Positions 43,713 to 52,726 of a DNA stretch of 64,000 nucleotides are shown here, in pieces (within the stretch, counting starts at the first letter, position 1; each line of letters begins with the position of its first letter). Both the position numbers and the translations under genes were made by a program. The stretch is taken from contig JALHLK010000007.1 in assembly GCA_022844565.1 (NCBI GenBank), positions 76,050 through 140,049 on the forward strand, written 5' to 3'. Source of the DNA: Saprospiraceae bacterium. GTDB lineage: Bacteria > Bacteroidota > Bacteroidia > Chitinophagales > Saprospiraceae. Under the pieces are notes generated by a model, which was given only the letters and a program-made list of their open reading frames with translations, was not told the origin of the DNA and ran no database searches.

Positions 43713-43750
43713 AAATAATTACTAAATTTACACAATTTCAAAGTTAACTA

Positions 43751-45565
43751 ATGAGTAGAGCATCAAGGTTTTGTGGAGTTGTAAATCATTTGTATTGCAT
43801 ATTGCTTTTTTTGGCATTTCTTTCTCCAATGTCCCTTTCAGGTCAAAACACAATTAAGCAATCTTTGCAATCAATTCAAGATAGTATCCAAAAATATTAT
43901 CAAAATGAACCTAAAAAAGCTTTCAATTTTGCTTTAGAATACAAAAGCTTAGCCAATAATTCAGATAGTTTATTTTATAAAGCAAAAGCAGATAATTTTG
44001 TAGGAATGTGTTATTACGTAAATGGCAATATTGACAAATCCGTAGAATCATACATATCCAGTCTCAAAAAGTTTGAAACACTTAAAGATACTTGGTTCGT
44101 AGCAATGCTCAATAATAATATTGGAGCTGCATATAGATTGAGAAAGAAGCCCGTAGAAACTATTAACTATTATGAAAAAGCATTAAAGGGATTTGAAGAA
44201 GAAAAAGATACGCTTTGGATGGCAAATTTATATCAGAATATTTCTATCCAAAAGAATGAATTGGGATTGTATGAAGAAGATCTCGTCTATAAGCAAAAGG
44301 CTTTGAAAATCTATACTGCTCAAAAAGATACTCAAATGGTATTATTGATAATGGCTAACCTAGCAGATACATATTACAAAGTGGGTCTATACAATAAGTC
44401 AAAAGAAAAAGCAGAAGAATTTCTTTTTTCACCTTACAATAAAGCTGACCAATCTATAAGAGCTTCAGCATTAGTGGGATACGGCAAAACACTGTTTAAG
44501 ATTGGCAACACTACAAAAGCTATTGAATATATCGTCGCAGGGAAAAAAATCGCGGAACAAAATGGATTTAAAGAAATAGCAATGCAAGCACACCAAAACT
44601 TAGCTTTAATTTACAAAGATCAAAATAATTATAAAGAAGCATATTATCATTTGAACTTATACCACAATCTGCAAGACACATTGTTTAATCAACAAAAGGA
44701 TCAAACCATCAATGATCTTTTGGTAAAGTATGACACAGAAAAAAAAGATGCAGATATCAATAATCTTAATGCAGAAAATAAACTTAAAAACCTTAAAATC
44801 AGACAATCAAACAATATTAAAGGAGCCCTAATTTTTGGATTATTTTTAGTTTCATTACTAGCCTTCTTAGCTTGGAGATTAAAAAATATTAAAGCAAAAA
44901 ACAACATTGAACTAGCCAATAAGAATGAAATCATATCAAAAGCCCTTGACGAAAAAAACATCCTTCTCCGAGAAATCCACCACCGCGTAAAAAATAATTT
45001 GCAAGTCATATCGAGTCTTTTAAAGCTACAATCTCAATATATTGAAGATGAGAGCGCAGTAAAAGCTATCGCAGAAGGTCGTAACAGGGTACATTCTATG
45101 GCTCTTCTCCATCAAAATCTCTACAAAGAAGACAACCTTACAGGTGTGAATATGAAAGAATACTTTACCAGTCTGATAGAAGGTCTTTTTGATGCTTATA
45201 ATATCAATGATGATGATATCAAATTACAAACGGAGATAGAAGATTTGACCTTAGATATTGATACTGTGATTCCATTGGGATTGATTACTAATGAGTTGGT
45301 CAGTAATGCTTTAAAACATGCTTTTGAAAATAAAGAAAATGCCTTGCTGATCGTAAAGTTATGGGAAGAAGACCATCGATTAATGCTACAAGTGAAAGAC
45401 AATGGGAAAGGTTATAATCCTGAAAATGTAGCAGAAGGGAAGAAAAGCTTTGGTCAAAAATTGATTAAGTCCTTATCAGATAAATTGGAAGCAGAATTAC
45501 TGGTAGACACCGATTCTGGGGCTGAAGTTACAATAAGTATTAAGGATTATAAAAAAGTAAGTTAA
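43751..45565 (+). CDS. TPR-containing sensor histidine kinase (HisKA_2)
   Basis: A 604-residue kinase: signal peptide, about six TPR repeats (about 60-320; [36 protein letters not shown] and so on) as periplasmic sensor, a membrane segment ([17 protein letters not shown], about residue 358), then the HisKA_2 dimerisation domain with phospho-acceptor His in [18 protein letters not shown] (about residue 412), and a HATPase domain with [12 protein letters not shown] and DNGKGYN. The response regulator gene follows after three bases, so this is a two-component pair. Signal unknown. Confidence 0.93.
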   Translation: MSRASRFCGVVNHLYCILLFLAFLSPMSLSGQNTIKQSLQSIQDSIQKYYQNEPKKAFNFALEYKSLANNSDSLFYKAKADNFVGMCYYVNGNIDKSVESYISSLKKFETLKDTWFVAMLNNNIGAAYRLRKKPVETINYYEKALKGFEEEKDTLWMANLYQNISIQKNELGLYEEDLVYKQKALKIYTAQKDTQMVLLIMANLADTYYKVGLYNKSKEKAEEFLFSPYNKADQSIRASALVGYGKTLFKIGNTTKAIEYIVAGKKIAEQNGFKEIAMQAHQNLALIYKDQNNYKEAYYHLNLYHNLQDTLFNQQKDQTINDLLVKYDTEKKDADINNLNAENKLKNLKIRQSNNIKGALIFGLFLVSLLAFLAWRLKNIKAKNNIELANKNEIISKALDEKNILLREIHHRVKNNLQVISSLLKLQSQYIEDESAVKAIAEGRNRVHSMALLHQNLYKEDNLTGVNMKEYFTSLIEGLFDAYNINDDDIKLQTEIEDLTLDIDTVIPLGLITNELVSNALKHAFENKENALLIVKLWEEDHRLMLQVKDNGKGYNPENVAEGKKSFGQKLIKSLSDKLEAELLVDTDSGAEVTISIKDYKKVS

Positions 45566-45568
45566 ACA

Positions 45569-46168
45569 ATGTCACTAAGAATCTTGATTGTAGAAGATGA
45601 ACCCATTATATCAGACGATATTGAGTCTACTTTGATAAGCAATCATTACGACATTGCAGGTAAAGCATATTCGAGTACTCAAGCCGTCGATATGTTAATA
45701 AATAGATATCCTGACTTAGTATTATTGGATATCTCTATAAAAGGTGATAAAGATGGGATAGATATCGCTACCATCATTCGTGAAAAGTACCATATTCCTT
45801 TTATTTATCTTACTTCGTTTAGCGATAAGTTAACACTTGACAGAGCCAAACTAACCATGCCTTACGGGTATATTGTAAAGCCTTTTAAAGATCGTGATTT
45901 ACTCACAGCTATTGAATTAGGTATGTACCGGTTTTCTACTGAGAATAATATATCTCCCCTGATCAAAGAAAATGTAGAACTAAAATTTAATCTTCTCCTC
46001 ACAAAAATGGAATATAGTATCTTACTTTTGATTTGGGAAGGTAAGTCTAATAAAGCTATGGGCGAAACACTTTTCATATCTATCAACACCGTCAAAACTC
46101 ATATTAAGAATTTATATGAAAAATTTGAAGTGGGTAGCAGGAATGAATTGTTGGTTTTGTTGAGGTGA
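45569..46168 (+). CDS. Response regulator with LuxR-type HTH
   Basis: A 199-residue regulator, partner of the preceding kinase. The receiver domain has acid pocket LIVEDEP, phospho-acceptor Asp in LVLLDISIKGDKDG (about residue 54), the Thr in IYLTSFSDK and lysine in IVKPFKDRD. The C-terminal winged/LuxR helix-turn-helix has NKAMGETLFISINTVKTHI and NLYEKFEVGSRNELL. TPR-HisKA_2 kinases with this regulator type are common in Bacteroidota. Targets unknown. Confidence 0.92.
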   Translation: MSLRILIVEDEPIISDDIESTLISNHYDIAGKAYSSTQAVDMLINRYPDLVLLDISIKGDKDGIDIATIIREKYHIPFIYLTSFSDKLTLDRAKLTMPYGYIVKPFKDRDLLTAIELGMYRFSTENNISPLIKENVELKFNLLLTKMEYSILLLIWEGKSNKAMGETLFISINTVKTHIKNLYEKFEVGSRNELLVLLR

Positions 46169-46303
46169 ATTAGTAATTTTTTTTAAAAATATTTGATAAT
46201 TTCAAAGAGTAGAAATCATTTTGAAAGAAAAACGTCAGCGAAACTAGTGTTCCGTACAGACATAATGAGATGATACATTGACTAAGCCGCAAGCATTTAT
46301 TGA

Positions 46304-46507
46304 AGTTGCAAGAGGAAATGGACAGAATTCGAAAAAGAACTAAACCCAGATTACGCATTGGACTTTATTCGAAAGGAAATTAGGCAAAATAGTAGTGAAG
46401 CACATGAGCTGCGTAAAAAATTGATATCCGAAATATCAATTTAGCAGCGAACTAAAACCAACTGGATTTTAGCTTCTCCAATAATTTTTGCAACCTTAGC
46501 TGCATAG
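46304..46507 (+). pseudogene. Decayed coding remnant
   Basis: The plus-strand frame from 46304 encodes WTEFEKELNPDYALDFIRKE-like sequence to a TAG at 46442, then continues in the same frame with KTNWILASPIIFATLAA, a good membrane segment, to a TAG at 46505. In the neighbouring frame just upstream stands KPQAFIEVARGNGQ. So one short protein appears broken by a stop and a frameshift. No family is recognised. It sits in a gene-free gap of 580 bases. Confidence 0.35.
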
Positions 46508-46747
46508 AGGACGGAAAATTGAGTACTGAAACTAATATGAAGCATAATTTTCTTGCAGTTAATTTCTAATGCGTAATCTGGGTTAAAAGGAGCGATGAAT
46601 TAAAATAGATTGAAATTTCGATATCTTCTTTCAAAGTGCTTCGATACAATCATTCAAAGAAAAATTTAGACCCATTCTTGTAACTTTATGGTTAGAAAAT
46701 GTCCTTTTTAATCTAATAGGGTTAAAAAAAGGGATTTGTTTTCTGGA

Positions 46748-47605
46748 CTATTGATAAATCCTCACATAGTCTACGATATACTTTGACGGAAGCTTAGTAT
46801 TTTCAAGACTTCCTCCTCTGTTACCTCCCAAAGCTAGATTGAGCAATAAGTAGTGCGGCTGACGGAAAGGATTTTTACCATCACTTTTGTTGATGGTCGT
46901 ATTCAAATCGATGTCATTGAGCAGCTCGCCATCGACAAAGATTTTCATTTTATTTTCATCCCATTCTAAGGTCCATATATGAAATTCATTAGCCCATTTT
47001 TGACCACCAAAATCTTCTACTTTTTTTGAAGCACCATCCCAGATAGCCTGCCATTTTTCTTTATTTGCGTAGGCATAGTTTGCCAAGATTTTTTCTTCAT
47101 AATACTCCATGATGTCTACTTCTCCATTAGATGGCCACTCTCCTGCAATACCCAATGTCCATATGGCTGGCCACAAGCCTGGCTGTGCATCTATTTTTGC
47201 CCTCACCTCTACTTTACCATATTTGAATGCGTGTCGTTTCTTCATCACTACACTTGAGGAGGTATATTCTATATATGCTCTCTTTTTTTTCCAATCTGTA
47301 CTTCCGGCTTCATATGTTGGATTGGGCTTTCGTTCTTTTTTTCCTGTAATGACCAGATATCCATTTTCACATATTGCATTTTCACTTTGATACCATTGTG
47401 CTTCATTATTTCTTACAAACCCAGATTCAAACATCCATTTTGAAGTATCCAGTGTACCGTTTTTATCAAATTCATCAGACCATATAAGTTTTGATTCTGA
47501 TAGATGTTTATCCTCGATAGGTCTGATGTTCATTACTTTATCTAAAGCCATGAGTACCAGAATAGACATTGCGCTTAGGACAGTTTTTTTATTACTCCAT
47601 TTCAT
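46748..47605 (-). CDS. Glycoside hydrolase family 16 enzyme
   Basis: A 285-residue exported enzyme of GH16, which cleaves beta-glucans such as laminarin or other beta-1,3/1,4-linked polysaccharides. The active-site strand is GEVDIMEYYE (about residues 163-172), with the nucleophile Glu, the Asp and the acid/base Glu in the E-x-D-x-x-E pattern. Other family marks are LWPAIWTLGIAGEWP, TLEWDENKMKIFVDGEL and the C-terminal PHYLLLNLALGGNRGG. It follows the sulfatase gene (nine bases apart) on the same strand, so both may work on a sulfated polysaccharide. Confidence 0.92.
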   Translation of the reverse strand: MKWSNKKTVLSAMSILVLMALDKVMNIRPIEDKHLSESKLIWSDEFDKNGTLDTSKWMFESGFVRNNEAQWYQSENAICENGYLVITGKKERKPNPTYEAGSTDWKKKRAYIEYTSSSVVMKKRHAFKYGKVEVRAKIDAQPGLWPAIWTLGIAGEWPSNGEVDIMEYYEEKILANYAYANKEKWQAIWDGASKKVEDFGGQKWANEFHIWTLEWDENKMKIFVDGELLNDIDLNTTINKSDGKNPFRQPHYLLLNLALGGNRGGSLENTKLPSKYIVDYVRIYQ

Positions 47606-47613
47606 ATCTCGAC

Positions 47614-49092
47614 TTATTTTAAGTATTTTGGATTTTGATCAGGAAAGACGGCATTCACTTCGGTAAACCATTGCTGTAGTTGGGCGGACATTTTTTTAGA
47701 AATTTTGGATTGTATTCCAGAAAGGTTTTGTTGTTCGCTTTGATCTGTTTTCAAATTGTAAAGCTCGTATGATTTGTCTTCATGATTGTAAATCAATTTG
47801 TAAGGATATTGCAAGATGGCAGAACTCGGTTTACCTCCTTGATTACTGTAATGCGGATAGTGCCAATAAAGTGAGCGTTTCGAAGCATTTTTAGGGTTTT
47901 TGATAAGATATTGAATAGGTTTACCATCTATTTCTTTAGGATTTGTTTTTTCGCCCATTGCTTTGATACATGTTGCAAAAATGTCTGCTGTTTGCACGGG
48001 TATATCTGAAAGATGATTTTTTGATGACTGGCCGGGCCACTTTATGATGAATGGTACTCTGATACCACCTTCGTACATCCATCCTTTGCCTGCACGTAAA
48101 GGAAAATTTGTAGTCGGACTTCCTTCTGATGTGCTCAATCCTCCATTATCCGATGTAAAAATGACCATAGTATTGTCTGCTATCCCCATCTCTTGGAGCT
48201 TTCGCATGATTTTTCCGATATTTGTGTCCATATTTTCCACCATGGCTGCGTAGACGGGTTGTGACTGCACTACTCTTTGTTTCCAGCTTTTTTCTGGAGC
48301 CATCCAAGCCTCGTCTTTGCGAAAAATACTGTCTTGGTTAATTCTTAAATCTTTTTGTTTTTGTTTGTACTTATTGACTAATGCAGTAGGGGCTTGCATG
48401 GGATTATGTACTGCGTAGAGAGAATATACCATTAAGAACGGTTGATCGGTGGTGGTATTTAAGAAGTTAACACATTCGTCTGCAAGTCGATCGGTCAGAT
48501 ATTCGCCTGCCGGTCCGTCAGTCATACGAGGATTTTTGTAAGGTGTAAAAAATCCACCGACGGTATCATTTACAAGGCCCACTGGACTCCCTTTGCTAAA
48601 CCCTCCAATGTTTATTTCAAATCCTTGACGTTCTGGCCAATACTGCTCACTTTCTCCTAAATGCCATTTTCCAGCAAAAAAAGTTTGATACCCATTTTTA
48701 AGTCCATATTCGGCCAACGTTTTTTCTTCTAATGCTAGGTTATAATTGATGGGTTTAGCTATCATTTTTTCATATGACTTTGCTTGACCACCTGCCTGAC
48801 GTCCTGTTATCCAATCGGTAATTCCCGTTTTGACTGGATACTTGCCCGTCATAAGACTTGCCCTCGACGGACTACACACTGGAGCAGTGGCATAGCCGTT
48901 TAGAAATTGTACGCCTTCTTTGGCTAATTTATCAAGATTTGGAGTTTCGTAAAATGTACTACCATAACAAGTTAGATCTGCCCAACCCAAGTCATCAGCA
49001 TAGATTAATACAATATTTGGCTTTGATGTCTTTTGACCTGAAAGATGAAGATTCATTGCAAAAAGTAGAAGTATGCAAAACCTTAATTTCAT
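47614..49092 (-). CDS. Secreted sulfatase next to GH16
   Basis: A 492-residue exported S1 sulfatase. Signal peptide (cut near LSGQK), NIVLIYADDLGWADLTCYG with the metal aspartates, the maturation motif VCSPSRASLMTG (C-x-P-x-R, Cys about residue 70), FFAGKWHLGE, and VIFTSDNGGLSTSEG. The ATG at 49092 gives a clean signal peptide, better than the one at 49128. With GH16 behind it, a role in breakdown of a sulfated glucan or galactan is plausible but no SusCD pair is near. The third sulfatase of the window. Confidence 0.9.
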   Translation of the reverse strand: MKLRFCILLLFAMNLHLSGQKTSKPNIVLIYADDLGWADLTCYGSTFYETPNLDKLAKEGVQFLNGYATAPVCSPSRASLMTGKYPVKTGITDWITGRQAGGQAKSYEKMIAKPINYNLALEEKTLAEYGLKNGYQTFFAGKWHLGESEQYWPERQGFEINIGGFSKGSPVGLVNDTVGGFFTPYKNPRMTDGPAGEYLTDRLADECVNFLNTTTDQPFLMVYSLYAVHNPMQAPTALVNKYKQKQKDLRINQDSIFRKDEAWMAPEKSWKQRVVQSQPVYAAMVENMDTNIGKIMRKLQEMGIADNTMVIFTSDNGGLSTSEGSPTTNFPLRAGKGWMYEGGIRVPFIIKWPGQSSKNHLSDIPVQTADIFATCIKAMGEKTNPKEIDGKPIQYLIKNPKNASKRSLYWHYPHYSNQGGKPSSAILQYPYKLIYNHEDKSYELYNLKTDQSEQQNLSGIQSKISKKMSAQLQQWFTEVNAVFPDQNPKYLK

Positions 49093-49407
49093 GTTTTTAG
49101 CTAAAAATATTACAATCTTTATTTCCATTATTTGAATTTCTTTAAAACTGTTTTTAGGTGTTGCTGGTTTTATGTTAGCAACGACACGTAAGAATCAGCC
49201 ACAAGGTATAAAGCAAAGTCGAGATAAACAGGTTAGTTTGTTGCAAAAAAAAGGTGTAATCAGTCAAAGCTATCGTTTTATTGATTGAAAATTAAAAAAT
49301 TGAATTATTTAACTTCGATTAAGGATTCAAACTAAGATTGTAAAAATTTTATGATGCGTATTATATTGTTTAAAAATGTTGTTAACTTAGCCTAAAATAT
49401 AAAATCT

Positions 49408-50322
49408 TTGATAGAACGATTACTTGCTGATTATAAAGGAATAGATAAAGGTCCACTACTGATCGTCATAGCTGGATTGCATGGCAATGAGATGGCTGGT
49501 GTAGATGCTGTAGAAACCCTGTCCCAAATGTTAGTAGATGAAGGGCAAAAAGATCCTTCATTTAGGTATCATGGTAGGTTCATCGGCATAGCTGGTAATA
49601 TACCTGCACTCTCCTCAGGAAAACGAATGATCGACCTTGATTTGAATAGAATATGGTTAGACGACAGGCAAAGTATTATCAATTCTACAGAGTTTCAAGA
49701 GATGAATAGTATTCAAAAATTGATTCATTCTTCTGTCATTGATCACCCAATCAACGAATCCATCTTCATCATGGACCTTCATACTACGTCATCACCAAGA
49801 GGGATCTTCGCAGTTTGTACCAATTCTCCAAACAGTAAAAAAATCACAGGTGAATTGCACTGTCCAGTGATAACCAATATGACTGAGCAACTCCGAGGAT
49901 CTATGATACAATACTACATGGATCATACCATAGAAGGTAGGAAAATCACAAGCTTTGCTTTTGAAGGAGGACAACATGATGACGAAAACTCCATCAGTAG
50001 ATTGATAGCTGGTATGGTCAATTGTATGCGTAGTATAGGTGCAGTTTTACCTCAAAATGTAGAAAGTAGGCACGACATCGTACTCCAAGAATACGCCACA
50101 GGATTACCAAAATTCTGTAAAATCACCTATATCCATAAAATTGAAAATGCCAACCTTTGGAAAATGAATCCGGGTTATTATGGATTTCAAATCGTCAAAA
50201 AAGATGAAATAGTGGCAAAATACGATGGAAAAGACGTAGCCATACCACATGATGCTTTGTTGCTTATGCCATTATACCAAGATACAGGTAAAGAGGGCTT
50301 TTTTTTGGTAAATGAGGAGTGA
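49408..50322 (+). CDS. AstE/AspA family zinc carboxypeptidase-like deacylase
   Basis: A 304-residue enzyme of the succinylglutamate desuccinylase/aspartoacylase family. Zinc ligands are in LHGNEMAG (about residues 24-31) and MDLHTTSSP (about 122), with ITSFAFEGGQHDDENS as the later catalytic Glu region. The family removes acyl groups from amino acids. No ATG is possible between the upstream stop and the first motif, so a TTG at 49408 is the likely start. It stands alone with about 280 and 630 gene-free bases on each side. Substrate not determinable. Confidence 0.78.
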   Translation: MIERLLADYKGIDKGPLLIVIAGLHGNEMAGVDAVETLSQMLVDEGQKDPSFRYHGRFIGIAGNIPALSSGKRMIDLDLNRIWLDDRQSIINSTEFQEMNSIQKLIHSSVIDHPINESIFIMDLHTTSSPRGIFAVCTNSPNSKKITGELHCPVITNMTEQLRGSMIQYYMDHTIEGRKITSFAFEGGQHDDENSISRLIAGMVNCMRSIGAVLPQNVESRHDIVLQEYATGLPKFCKITYIHKIENANLWKMNPGYYGFQIVKKDEIVAKYDGKDVAIPHDALLLMPLYQDTGKEGFFLVNEE

Positions 50323-50956
50323 TTACTTAAGAGTTAGGTTTTAGAGGGTAGGTCTTAAATTTAGGTGCTCGTGGGTTAAAGCCAAGAGTGGCGATGAGAC
50401 AGAGGTAGTCGCCTCGCATCTCCATTCTTAAAAACCATTGCCGATACTCATTTCGAGCGCAGCAAGAATTCGTCTTTACTTTTCATGGATTATGAATATC
50501 TTTTGGCTTGAGCGAAAACAAATTGTAAATCCTTAACCCATATTGTTTTTTGTGTTTGACAAAGAAATCTTTAGCTAACTCCGTAAGCGTAAGAAATAAG
50601 AAAACACTCATTCAAGATCCAACTAGGTATGTAAATAGAAAGGATAAAAGTTTGCATGCTGGGTTAAAGCACAATAGGCCTTTTATTTGCGATTAGGGCG
50701 ATGCATCCTAAGAATTCAAAGTAGATGATGTTTATTTTGACGATTTGTCCAACAAAAATTAATGCTTATACCAGAAATTGTTAAGTTCCTAATTTTATAA
50801 TTCATACTCGACTGTCTAGAAACTTAATGATTTCTTAATACTGCATATAAGGGTTAATATTGGCCTAACATTAATTTTGCCACGAATTTATAAGTCATCA
50901 TAGTGCTTATGACTTGAAATTTCATAAATTTACCGTGCTTAAAGAATAATAAATTA
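50323..50956. other. Gene-free region
   Basis: About 630 bases with no supported gene. Only weak inverted repeats are seen (such as around 50395-50425). No tRNA structure, promoter of note or repeat was found. The last part holds the promoter region of the OmpR-type regulator gene that starts at 50957. Confidence 0.4.
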
Positions 50957-51646
50957 ATGTCTAACCAAGCAAGAATACTGATAGTAGATGACGAAGAGGA
51001 TATTTTAGAACTTTTAAAATATAATCTTCAACGAGAAGGATACCTTATTGATACAGCACTTGATGGAGTATCAGCCTTGCAAAAAATTCAAGAATTCAAA
51101 CCTCATTTAGTTATCTTAGACATCATGATGCCAGGAATGGATGGTATAGAGGTGTGTGAGAAAATTAGAGCGATGGAAGAATTTAAAAGTACCGTTATCG
51201 TATTTTTAACAGCAAGAAGTGAATCCTTTACCCAAATGAGTGCTTACGACACAGGTGGAGATGATTTTGTAAACAAACCAATCAAACTCAACGTTTTCAA
51301 ATCAAGGATTAAAGCTAATTTGAGGAGACATCCAGATTTTTTGCATGTTTCTACACCTCAGCATATCCTCCAATTAGGTACGCTCGAGATCAATTTGGAG
51401 AAATTTAAAGTATTAAAAGAAGGAATTGAAGTACAACTTGCCAAGAAGGAGTTTGAATTATTGGCTCTTCTAGCCAGCAAGCCTGGCAAAGTCTTCAAAA
51501 GAGAAGAAATTATGAGCAGAATATGGGGAAATGAAGTCATCGTAGGTGATAGAACCATTGATGTACATATCAGAAAATTGAGAGAGAAAATCGGTGAGGA
51601 TAATATTTCAACTATGAAAGGAGTTGGTTATAAATTAGATTTCTAG
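50957..51646 (+). CDS. OmpR/PhoB-type response regulator
   Basis: A 229-residue response regulator. Receiver domain: acid pocket LIVDDEEDI, phospho-acceptor Asp in LVILDIMMPGMDGIEV (about residue 55), Thr in VFLTARS and lysine in FVNKPIKLN. C-terminal winged helix with FELLALLASKPGKVFKREEI and DRTIDVHIRKLREKIGED, then GVGYKL, the PhoB/OmpR signature. The kinase gene starts 9 bases later. Closest to PhoB among named regulators, but the name is not certain; in Bacteroidota this pair often controls phosphate or envelope genes. Confidence 0.92.
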   Translation: MSNQARILIVDDEEDILELLKYNLQREGYLIDTALDGVSALQKIQEFKPHLVILDIMMPGMDGIEVCEKIRAMEEFKSTVIVFLTARSESFTQMSAYDTGGDDFVNKPIKLNVFKSRIKANLRRHPDFLHVSTPQHILQLGTLEINLEKFKVLKEGIEVQLAKKEFELLALLASKPGKVFKREEIMSRIWGNEVIVGDRTIDVHIRKLREKIGEDNISTMKGVGYKLDF

Positions 51647-51655
51647 TCCAACGGT

Positions 51656-52711
51656 ATGTTAAAAAACTTTTCTATCAAACAACTTATCATTTACGTGACT
51701 GTACTCATTATAGTCAGTAATGGAATACTCTATTTTCTACACGATTTTGCAAAAAGCAACCTTGAGAGTAAGTATATATCAATGATATTTTTGATTATTG
51801 CTATTGCTGTAAATTTTTATATGATAAGTTATCTTCTAGAGCGATTTGTATTTAGAAGGATCAAAGTGATTTATAAGATAATTAGAGCAAGTAAACTCAC
51901 AGATTCTGAGAAAGAAGCTGAGGATTATAAAAAGCTGACTTTAAAAAGTGTCAATGAAGATGTAGTGGAGTGGGCCAAGAACACAAAGCAAGAGCTTGAT
52001 GAAATGAAGAGTCTTGAAGGTTACCGTAGGCAATATGTAGGTAATATTTCTCACGAGTTGAAGACACCAATTTTTTCTATTCAAGGATATTTGCATACAT
52101 TGCTGGATGGAGGCTTAAAAGATGATACAGTCAATGTTGACTTCTTAAAGCGGGCTGTAAAGAATGTAGATCGATTGCAAAATATTGTAGAGGACCTTGA
52201 GATTATTACCAAGTTGGAGTCAGAAGAAGACAATATGGAGTATGCTAATTTTAGTCTTAAATCTTTGGCTTTAGAAGTGATCCAAGACCTTGATGTCATC
52301 GCAGAAGAAAAAAATATCAAAATAAGTCTAAAGGAAAGTGCTGACCAAGACTTCATGGTCAATGCCAACCAAGATATGATCAGACAAGTATTGAACAATC
52401 TAATCGTCAATGCTATAAAATACGGAAGTGACAATTCTACGATTAGGATATCTTTTTATGATCTAGATACACAAGTCCTTACCGAGATATCAGATAAGGG
52501 CATTGGTATAGAAGAAAAACATCTTAAACACCTCTTCGATAGATTTTATCGCGTAGATACATCTAGGTCAAGAGCAGTTGGAGGCTCTGGATTAGGCCTT
52601 TCTATTGTCAAGCACATCATAGAGGCACACAAACAACAAGTGCACGTAAGAAGCACAGTGGGCTTAGGTAGTACCTTTGGCTTTACACTTAATAAGGTAA
52701 ACCGAGGGTAG
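51656..52711 (+). CDS. PhoR-like sensor histidine kinase
   Basis: A 351-residue kinase, partner of the regulator upstream. Two membrane segments at the start (LIIYVTVLIIVSNGILYF, ISMIFLIIAIAVNFYMISYL), a HAMP-like region, the H-box YVGNISHELKTPIFSIQGY (His about residue 130), N-box NNLIVNAIKYGSDNS, G-boxes DKGIGIEEKHL and GGSGLGLSIVKHI. Very short periplasmic loop, so sensing is likely within the membrane or by a partner. Convergent with the amidohydrolase gene. Confidence 0.92.
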   Translation: MLKNFSIKQLIIYVTVLIIVSNGILYFLHDFAKSNLESKYISMIFLIIAIAVNFYMISYLLERFVFRRIKVIYKIIRASKLTDSEKEAEDYKKLTLKSVNEDVVEWAKNTKQELDEMKSLEGYRRQYVGNISHELKTPIFSIQGYLHTLLDGGLKDDTVNVDFLKRAVKNVDRLQNIVEDLEIITKLESEEDNMEYANFSLKSLALEVIQDLDVIAEEKNIKISLKESADQDFMVNANQDMIRQVLNNLIVNAIKYGSDNSTIRISFYDLDTQVLTEISDKGIGIEEKHLKHLFDRFYRVDTSRSRAVGGSGLGLSIVKHIIEAHKQQVHVRSTVGLGSTFGFTLNKVNRG

Positions 52712-52726
52712 ATTTATCCTAACAGA

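Noticed and set aside
50323-50956. tRNA or small RNA in the long gap before the OmpR-type regulator
   Set aside because: No cloverleaf and no strong hairpin with U tract could be found.
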